Source: an uncultured bacterium
GTDB lineage: Bacteria; Cyanobacteriota; Vampirovibrionia; Gastranaerophilales; Gastranaerophilaceae
Length of the DNA: 64,000 bases
Assembly (NCBI GenBank): GCA_900553895.1
Contig: USFB01000005.1
Location: forward strand, 29,575-93,574
Direction of reading: 5' to 3'
Positions 9,116 through 15,503 of the stretch are shown in pieces (position 1 is the first letter of the stretch; every line of letters begins with the position of its first letter). Made by a program: the position numbers and the translations under genes. A model generated the notes under the pieces. It worked only from the letters and a program-made list of their open reading frames with translations. It had not been told where the DNA came from and did not search any database.

Positions 9116-9154
9116 AAAGAGTAATAAAAGTTTTTTCTTTTATTACTCTTTTTT
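9116..9154. terminator. Bidirectional hairpin terminator
   Basis: A perfect 15-bp stem (AAAGAGTAATAAAAG and its complement) with a T6 loop, flanked by A and T tracts on both sides, so it could end transcripts from either direction. Confidence 0.65.
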
Positions 9155-9238
9155 ACCGAAGAGTGTCGCGAAAGTGTCGCAAGTGATAACAACTAAAATT
9201 AAATCTTTGCTATATTCTAATCTGCAAATCCGCTCAAC

Positions 9239-9270
9239 AAAAAAAGTTTGCCGTTTTGAAAATGGCAAAC
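9239..9270 (-). terminator. Minus-strand terminator downstream of the AAA gene pair
   Basis: GTTTGCC/GGCAAAC stem. On the minus strand the stem is followed by TTTTTTTGTT. It lies ~290 bp after the stop of the minus-strand AAA ATPase gene. Confidence 0.6.
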
Positions 9271-9562
9271 ATTAAATAAACACGAGGATATTAAGAGAGA
9301 GTATAAAAAGAAATCTTACATCTGGCTATTAGTTTTAAATTTTAACTATTCAGCCATTTTATATTGTTTATATTGTTTATATTATTTCGTTTCCTTTGTT
9401 TTAATCATTACTTACATTTATATAAAGTATTTTTATTTTTAAAAATTGCCTTTTTTTAATGCAATGTAACGAAGTTTTAAAATCGTATATACAAAGAATG
9501 TATTACATAGATATTTAATGTAATGCAAGACGTTTTGTAACATATTAATTATTTGAAATTAT

Positions 9563-10819
9563 TTATGACTGGCCAAATAAACCTTTTATTCTTTGCCATA
9601 ATCCCATTTTTTGTGTTGGCATTGGAATATTTCCCCATGCCGGTTGAGCAGACTCTGTAGAAATAGAACCTGTTGTAGGACCTTTTAAATCAAAAGCTTT
9701 ATCTAAATATTTAAGTTCAAACTTCTCAGCATCAATATTTTTAGAACTTTCTAAAACATTTGCAAACTCATTACGAGCCTTATCTGCCAAATCTTCAACA
9801 TCTCTTTGTGAATATTTATTTTCACGAAGTTTTGATACAAATTTATCAATTGCACTATCATTGTTTTCAAAGAATTTTTGTTTTGTAATACTTTCGCTAT
9901 CATTCAAATGGAATTTCAAAGATGCTTTAAGTTCTTTTTCGGTTGGAAGTTGAACTTCAATCATATTTTTAAATCTGCTTAATGAAGCTTTATCCAAGTT
10001 TCCTGATTCAGGATATACGTTTGTTGTTCCTACAATTTTAAGATTTTTTAGATTTGCAATGTCATCCAAACCGTTTAAAAATGCAGTTCTATTTTCAGCT
10101 AAATGCAGGTTATTTGAACCGCATTTTTCTCTTGGCACAAGCAAAGCATCGATTTCATTAAACCCAACTAAGAATTTTTTGTCAGGATGTTTTTCTGCTT
10201 GTTTTTTTAATTGTTTAAATACATTTTGAATTTCAACAGAAGTTTGACCGATATATGGTGATGAAACATCTGCAAATTGAACTTCTGCATATTCAGCACC
10301 TAATTCCTTAGCAAGCATTTTCGCAGAAAAAGTTTTACCCGTACCGGACGGACCATACATTAAAATACACTGTTCAGGACGTTTTACACCAGCCATTTTT
10401 GCAGCTTTTTCAGAAAGTCCTGCAGATTTTTTCATAGTTTTAATAAATTCTCTAACTTTAGGATTTACACAATCATCTTCCAGTTTCGGGAATTTTGTAT
10501 CTTTTGCAATGTTTTTCCACTCTAGTTTGTTTGCTTTAATGGCACCACTACCGCTACCCTTTTTTAAACTATACAGTTGTACGCCAAGTATTCCTAAAAA
10601 TGCGGTAGCGAGCCCAATTTGAGCCATAATTCCTGCTTTATTCCAGTTTTCTTTACTTTTTTCTTTTTTAGCAGCCTTTTGTTGTTCCATCGCCTGCATC
10701 ATGAAGACATCATCCATTGGAGAATCTTCAGGCATTGGCGGAGTATAACGATTATTATAATTTACCTGATAACCGTTTGCTTTAAACCTGATTGGGGTTT
10801 GTGTATTAATTTGAGTCAT
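9563..10819 (-). CDS. Membrane-anchored AAA+ ATPase with altered Walker B
   Basis: 418 residues. Order of elements: a short N-terminal motif PIRFKANG (9-16), a charged linker, one membrane helix (about 63-84), then a AAA+ module. Walker A is intact (GPSGTGKT, 156-163), but the Walker B region reads FLVGFNEID (217-225): the Mg-binding Asp is Asn while the catalytic Glu remains. A sensor-1 IVGTTN is present. It lies 13 bp after a related ATPase gene, so the two are co-transcribed and probably act together. Its overall form resembles membrane-tethered AAA proteins that remodel or degrade proteins; no protease domain is attached. Confidence 0.75.
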   Translation of the reverse strand: MTQINTQTPIRFKANGYQVNYNNRYTPPMPEDSPMDDVFMMQAMEQQKAAKKEKSKENWNKAGIMAQIGLATAFLGILGVQLYSLKKGSGSGAIKANKLEWKNIAKDTKFPKLEDDCVNPKVREFIKTMKKSAGLSEKAAKMAGVKRPEQCILMYGPSGTGKTFSAKMLAKELGAEYAEVQFADVSSPYIGQTSVEIQNVFKQLKKQAEKHPDKKFLVGFNEIDALLVPREKCGSNNLHLAENRTAFLNGLDDIANLKNLKIVGTTNVYPESGNLDKASLSRFKNMIEVQLPTEKELKASLKFHLNDSESITKQKFFENNDSAIDKFVSKLRENKYSQRDVEDLADKARNEFANVLESSKNIDAEKFELKYLDKAFDLKGPTTGSISTESAQPAWGNIPMPTQKMGLWQRIKGLFGQS

Positions 10820-10832
10820 TTTATAATTCCTT

Positions 10833-11996
10833 TTATTTTACTGAGTTCAAAAATGCCTGCATTTCTGCGTCTGTTGCATACAAAGTATTTTGATTTGTTT
10901 TAATTGCTCTAATTACATCATCAAATGTGACATTTTTACCGACCTCAGAACTTTCTGCAGCAGTTCCTAAAATATCTGTTAGCTTTCTGAATGAAGTTTG
11001 ACGTTCATCTTTTGATAAAAAGTCTGCGATTTTATCCCATTTTGGATTATTAATATCTTTCATTGCATCATCAACCATTGTTCTTTCAGAATTTTGATAG
11101 AATTTTTGAATACCTTCTTTAATTTGATCTTTTGTTGGCAAATCTACAAGAACTTTTTGCGCAAATCTATCAACCATCGCTGTATCTAAAATTTTTCCTT
11201 CCATCATAGCCTTTTTAGGATCAAGTTTTAAATTTGTTGCACCCATTACAATAATATTTTTTTCACCTGTTAAGCTATTAAAACCTTTTTTGAATGCATT
11301 TAAAATATCTTGTGAAAGTTTTGCGCCGCTGCTTCTATCTTGCATCATTACTGAATCAATTTCATCCAAGAATACAAATACTTTTTCACTTGGATGTTCT
11401 TTTGCATATTTAATAGTAGCTTCCATTGTTCCTAATATATTTTGTTCTGATTCACCATGCCATTTTGAATTCATTTTAGAAATATCCATATCTAAAAATT
11501 TTGCATTAGGAAATTTCTTGGTTATCGCATAAGCAAAAGTATTTTTACCAGTTCCGGGAGGTCCGTAGAATAAAATAGCCGTACCCTTTTTGCCGCCTTT
11601 TTTGATGATTTCATCGTAGTGTTCAATTCTATTTGCAACTCTTTCTGCAGCTTTCTTCTGACTTTCTGGAAGTGCCATTTCACTTAGACTCAATTCTTTT
11701 GACAAATCTTTAAAACTAAGTTGTTTTTCTGCTTTTTTGAATACACCTTGCATCTTCGCCTGTTTAACCGTTACAGCAGTAATTACACCAAACAGACCAA
11801 GAAGTGCTACTTGTACAGCTGCGTTCAAATTTTGTTGTTTTTTTGCTTTTTTCTTTGCTTTTTCTTGCTCGCTAATAAAGCTATCAACTGGATTGTCCAT
11901 CTGCGCTGATGCTCTAAAGTTTACTTTTGGTTGATTATTTACGACATTGCCATTTTGAATAGTTGGAATATTTCCAATTGAATCAATCGTAGTCAT
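10833..11996 (-). CDS. Membrane-anchored AAA+ ATPase with altered Walker A
   Basis: 387 residues from the ATG that has AGGAG seven bases upstream; a longer frame starting 30 bp earlier lacks a ribosome site. Elements: KVNFRA motif (24-29), basic linker, one membrane helix (about 58-78), then AAA+. Walker A reads GPPGTGKN (145-152), with Asn for the usual Ser/Thr; Walker B FVFLDEID (207-214) is complete; sensor 1 is MGATN. First gene of a two-gene operon with the ATPase downstream, which has the opposite kind of defect. Function is unknown; a hetero-oligomeric membrane ATPase is an inference. Confidence 0.78.
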   Translation of the reverse strand: MTTIDSIGNIPTIQNGNVVNNQPKVNFRASAQMDNPVDSFISEQEKAKKKAKKQQNLNAAVQVALLGLFGVITAVTVKQAKMQGVFKKAEKQLSFKDLSKELSLSEMALPESQKKAAERVANRIEHYDEIIKKGGKKGTAILFYGPPGTGKNTFAYAITKKFPNAKFLDMDISKMNSKWHGESEQNILGTMEATIKYAKEHPSEKVFVFLDEIDSVMMQDRSSGAKLSQDILNAFKKGFNSLTGEKNIIVMGATNLKLDPKKAMMEGKILDTAMVDRFAQKVLVDLPTKDQIKEGIQKFYQNSERTMVDDAMKDINNPKWDKIADFLSKDERQTSFRKLTDILGTAAESSEVGKNVTFDDVIRAIKTNQNTLYATDAEMQAFLNSVK

Positions 11997-12093
11997 ACGA
12001 ACTCCTGCACTAATTACTTCTAACATGTATAAAACAAAAAGTTTAAAAAAATTGCTTAATTGTAAAGATTTGTAAAACTTTCTCCATAAAAAC

Positions 12094-12120
12094 TAAAGTT
12101 TTTGAAAAAAATGCCGATAA
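12094..12120 (+). promoter_or_regulatory. Sigma-28 (FliA-type) promoter
   Basis: TAAAGTTT, 11 bp, GCCGATAA: this matches every base of the E. coli FliA consensus with the canonical spacer. It ends 34 bp before the start of the MGxAASQ-family gene that follows. Confidence 0.85.
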
Positions 12121-12154
12121 ACATGTAAAAGGGACAAAATAAAGGAAGCGAAAA

Positions 12155-13150
12155 ATGGGATTAGCCTGCTCTAACATAAGACTTTTAACATTGACAGCCC
12201 GCAAAGCCGATTGCGAGTATGGCATCTCTATTGATTCAATGCAAAAAATGGCATTATCAAGAGAGCAAACCCAATTGTCGCAAGAATATAACAGTAAATT
12301 AAAGGCTAAGCAGATTTCTTATTATGCAAACGGTAAGTATAACAAGATTAATTATAGCTATTTAATGGGATATGGTAATAATTATAGTGCAGTAACCGGA
12401 GGAACTCAGCCATTAAAAAGTCAAAATTCAATGATTTTGACAGACTTTAAAGGCCAAGTAGTTATGAGTAAAGCTTATGCCAACGCAATCACAAGTGTGC
12501 TTGGCTCGTCTGCTATGAATACTCAAGGTAGAGGCGGAACATTCTCTACCGATCAAATACCTGCTATTTTAGCAAAACTTCTTCCCGGATTTACAGAAGC
12601 TCAGTTTAAAAATGCTATTGACGGCAAATCACAAGACAGCACAAGCTATGATGCGAACGGAAAACAAACAATTACAGGTGAAGACACCGGCAACAAAGTT
12701 ACAGTTGATAATACTAAAACTGCAACATCTAAAATTCAATCTATAGTTGATTTCTATTATCCAATTTTCCAAGCTGCTGCTGCAAACGGTTGGACAACAG
12801 AATACAATAACGACATGGGTACAAATGATGACTATGTAAGTGACGCATTATCAAGTGGAACTTTTCAACTTGCAACTGTCAACGATGAAGGTAATTATGA
12901 ACCTGATACATCATTGACATATTATGTTACAAGCGGTCTTGTTGCACAAAATAACAACTCTGAAGTAAGAGAAGAAGTTACTGCTTGGTATGAAGCTGAA
13001 AAAGCAAGAATTTCCGAAAAAGAAGACTACTTGGATATTGATATGGATAATTTATCAACAGAGCTTGAATCCATCAATACTGAAATTCAATCAATTCAAT
13101 CATTAATTGATGATGCAATCAGTTCTGTATTTGATTGGGGTAGCAAATAA
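12155..13150 (+). CDS. MGxAASQ-family protein 1, putative flagellar-type exported protein
   Basis: 331 residues. It starts MGLACSNIRLLTLTARK, clearly related to two other proteins in the window that start MGMAASQ. The N-terminal ~60 residues are helical; a conserved YxxLMGYGNNY/TxxKGQVV segment follows; the middle is Ser/Thr/Asn-rich; the last ~60 residues form a coiled coil ending in an aromatic (SVFDWGSK). No signal peptide. A perfect sigma-28 promoter precedes it and AAAGGAAG supplies the ribosome site. N- and C-terminal helices around a variable middle, plus flagellar-type promoter control, suggest a flagellar or type III export substrate. The family is otherwise unnamed to me. Confidence 0.72.
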   Translation: MGLACSNIRLLTLTARKADCEYGISIDSMQKMALSREQTQLSQEYNSKLKAKQISYYANGKYNKINYSYLMGYGNNYSAVTGGTQPLKSQNSMILTDFKGQVVMSKAYANAITSVLGSSAMNTQGRGGTFSTDQIPAILAKLLPGFTEAQFKNAIDGKSQDSTSYDANGKQTITGEDTGNKVTVDNTKTATSKIQSIVDFYYPIFQAAAANGWTTEYNNDMGTNDDYVSDALSSGTFQLATVNDEGNYEPDTSLTYYVTSGLVAQNNNSEVREEVTAWYEAEKARISEKEDYLDIDMDNLSTELESINTEIQSIQSLIDDAISSVFDWGSK

Positions 13151-13295
13151 TAATTACAGCTTAAATTGATACCACCTTCCCATTCAATACTGTCCGAGAT
13201 AAATTTATTTGAAACTTCTAAATTTTCAGTCAGAACAAGAGATTCAATGAATTTTTTATTGAACAGACTAAAAAATAATAGTTAATAAGAAGCTA

Positions 13296-13395
13296 GATTG
13301 CTTCAGGCTAATCGCCTTCGCAATGACGACACGCTAAAAAGTATGACGCCAAGTCATTGCGAGGAGCAACGATTATAACTGGGGACGAAGCAATC
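13296..13395. repeat. Palindromic intergenic repeat (TTGCTTC/GAAGCAA type)
   Basis: GATTGCTTC at the left is mirrored by GAAGCAATC at the right, and TTCGCAATGACG is mirrored by GTCATTGCGA inside. This is the widespread 'CATTGCGAGGAGC...GAAGCAATCC' style of bacterial intergenic repeat. A degenerate relative lies after dnaJ. Confidence 0.65.
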
Positions 13396-13863
13396 CAAAT
13401 TTATTAATAACTGTGTATTCTTTTCTAAAAGATAAACCTCTTGGCATGATTAATACCGAGAAATTTAGCCAATTTGATATTTTCTCACAAAATTATCTTT
13501 GTCAATATGATTTTATGCACATGTAAATGTAAAGTTTTGTAAAGTTGGATTTTCTCTAATAAACTTGGGGAGCATGGTCTATTGTAAAACTTTTAATTAA
13601 ATTATTTACTTGATAAAAAGATACGAAAATTATACTATATATACATACCTGAAAGGAGTGATGGCTGCAGGGCTCGGGGGGAGTCAGAAATAGAAAAAAG
13701 ATTTAAAAATTTTACAAAACATTTACCTTTAAAAAGGAATTAATCACAAATCAAAATAGCAAATTTTAACATTATTTTTTTAATCACAAATCATTTTTAT
13801 TAACAAATCTTTGAGGAGAGATTTGAGGAAAGCTTTAAATTTGGGGTAGGAGATTATTGGGTT

Positions 13864-13899
13864 AAAAAGGTTTCTTAATGCTTTGAGAAACCTTTTTTT
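13864..13899. terminator. Strong hairpin terminator
   Basis: 12-bp stem AAAAAGGTTTCT/AGAAACCTTTTT with a 10-nt loop, A tract on one side and T tract on the other, so usable from both directions. It may end a short plus-strand transcript or the HEAT-protein transcript on the minus strand. Confidence 0.6.
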
Positions 13900-13981
13900 A
13901 TTTTTTATACTTCATCATAAGAACAGACTGACTATTTGTCAGCCTGCCTTTTGTGTAGTGTAATGAATGTGTTATGAAAAA

Positions 13982-15253
13982 TTATTGGTTATTAATTTTA
14001 TCTAATGCTCTTGTTGCAGCAATTGCAACTTCAGGATTTGTATCTGCTTGTGCTAGAGTAAATAATGTTGACATTTCTTCTTTGTATTCAGGTCTGTAAA
14101 TATGTCTTAGTGCATCAATTGAAGCTATTTTTACACCTGAATTTGGATTATATCTTAACGAATCAACTATTGCTGATGTACCAGGAATATCTGTCATAGG
14201 AACAATATTTCCTGTTTGTTTCTCTACTTCATCCGTATAAACCTTTGCTAAAATTGCCATTGTATACAAAGCATATTCTTTATTTCGTTCTGCTTGCTCC
14301 ATTGGAGAAATTGAATCAGCTAAAGCCGCGTCTTTTTCTGTTATTGTATAAGGAAGTTTTATAGGTTGATTATTCGCCTTGCCATTTTCCATACTTACAA
14401 AGTTAGCAATCACTTTTCTTCTTGCTTGGATTTGCTCGTCTGTTGGTGCCGGAAGCTCTGCAGAATCTTTTTTAGTAATATCAATCAAGCTTGAAAATAC
14501 ATCTCTTACAATATATGGAATAGCGTTATTCGAATTGTCTAAAGCAACTCTCGCGATTTCTTCCATTTGTTGAGCTTGAACATCAAAATCTTCGCTTGTT
14601 AAATTAGAAATAACCAGCGGAATATCAACATCAGGTTTAATTTCTTCTCCAGGAATAATTTCAGGCTTTTTGATATCCTTTGTTTCAGCTTCCATTACTT
14701 CCACTTCGTCATCAATATTATCAACCTTTTCTTCACCTTTTTCAGCCTCTACTGTTGTAAAATTAGGTTTAGGAACTTCAACTTTTTTATCTTCTACTTT
14801 TGCATTTTCTTCATCTGCATCAGGGGCTTCTACTTGAGTTTCTGATACAACTTCTTCTTTTTCAGATTCTTTAACATCTTCTACCGGAGCTTTATCTTCT
14901 AATTCTTTAGGAGCATTTTTATCTGCTTCAATTTCCAATTCATTTTCCATCTTAGGCAAAATCAAATTAGTTGTTTGATATGCAACATGAAAACCCTGTG
15001 GAAGCGGAATCTGATTAATATTTGCCATATCATAAGTTATTGGCATTTGAGCTTCTGGATAATCATAAATTCGATGTTCCGGCATGTTTACTGTCGGATT
15101 ATCAATGTTAATACTAACAGCACTATAATTTCCATTATTATCATTTTGCAAGTTATTAAGATTTGCATTTCCATTTACTTGCGGTTTTTGTATGTTAATC
15201 TTAACTGCACTATAATTTTGTTTATTAATATTATTATCCATTGATTGAACCAT
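13982..15253 (-). CDS. HEAT-repeat protein with acidic linker
   Basis: 423 residues. The N-terminus holds two copies of a short motif (NYSAVKINI-QKPQVN at about 14 and NYSAVSINI-DNPTVN at about 42). Residues ~105-210 are strongly acidic, Glu/Asp/Val-rich and probably disordered. The last ~200 residues are alpha-helical HEAT-like repeats (for example PNSGVKIASIDALRHI and NPEVAIAATRALDKI). No signal peptide or membrane helix. A ribosome site AAAGGAT lies before the first ATG. HEAT proteins are usually scaffolds; the partner is unknown. The gene lies between a AAA ATPase pair and an M41 protease-like gene with similar upstream DNA. Confidence 0.7.
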   Translation of the reverse strand: MVQSMDNNINKQNYSAVKINIQKPQVNGNANLNNLQNDNNGNYSAVSINIDNPTVNMPEHRIYDYPEAQMPITYDMANINQIPLPQGFHVAYQTTNLILPKMENELEIEADKNAPKELEDKAPVEDVKESEKEEVVSETQVEAPDADEENAKVEDKKVEVPKPNFTTVEAEKGEEKVDNIDDEVEVMEAETKDIKKPEIIPGEEIKPDVDIPLVISNLTSEDFDVQAQQMEEIARVALDNSNNAIPYIVRDVFSSLIDITKKDSAELPAPTDEQIQARRKVIANFVSMENGKANNQPIKLPYTITEKDAALADSISPMEQAERNKEYALYTMAILAKVYTDEVEKQTGNIVPMTDIPGTSAIVDSLRYNPNSGVKIASIDALRHIYRPEYKEEMSTLFTLAQADTNPEVAIAATRALDKINNQ

Positions 15254-15437
15254 ATATTACATCCTTTCAACATCTACACTTCTACTCTATCAAAACACGT
15301 AACAAAAAAAATTTGCTATAGCAAAAATAAAGCTTTACAAAATTTTACAAAATAACAAGGATAAATTCAAAATAAAGATACAAATATAGTAATTCTACAC
15401 CATTCACAAATCATTCTTCTTATCAGGTTATCAAGAA

Positions 15438-15482
15438 TAATTAACGCGCCTCTCACTTGCAGTAAGAGGCGCATTAATTATT
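15438..15482 (-). terminator. Terminator after the M41 protease-like gene
   Basis: GCGCCTCT/AGAGGCGC stem with an 11-nt loop, extended by AATAATTAA/TTAATTATT arms. It lies 22 bp after the stop of the minus-strand gene and has no gene reading into it from the other side. Confidence 0.65.
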
Positions 15483-15503
15483 TTATACAGTTTATATCAA
15501 ATT

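Larger units (their letters stand above)
8958..9562. other. Gene-free prophage/chromosome junction region
   Basis: About 600 bp with no credible gene. It holds three hairpins: the terminator after the endolysin, a 15-bp bidirectional one (9116-9151) and a minus-strand one (9246-9270). A direct repeat of AGTGTCGC lies at about 9161-9180. The chromosomal attachment site of the prophage is expected here, but the left end is not in view, so it cannot be defined. Confidence 0.5.
13151..13981. other. Gene-poor 830-bp region with repeat and possible small transcript
   Basis: No convincing gene. It contains a ~100-bp palindromic repeat (13296-13395), a possible promoter near 13615-13645, an AAAGGAG followed by a 10-codon frame (13661-13693), two copies of TAATCACAAATCA 40 bp apart (13741 and 13781), and a strong terminator (13864-13899). 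Confidence 0.5.

Noticed and set aside
11997..12026. Earlier start for the first AAA ATPase
   Set aside because: The ATG at 12026 has no ribosome binding site, whereas the ATG at 11996 has AGGAG at the right distance and gives an N-terminus like that of the neighbouring ATPase.
13661..13693. 10-codon frame after AAAGGAG
   Set aside because: Only 2 bp separate the ribosome site from the ATG and the peptide is very short; kept only as part of a possible transcript.
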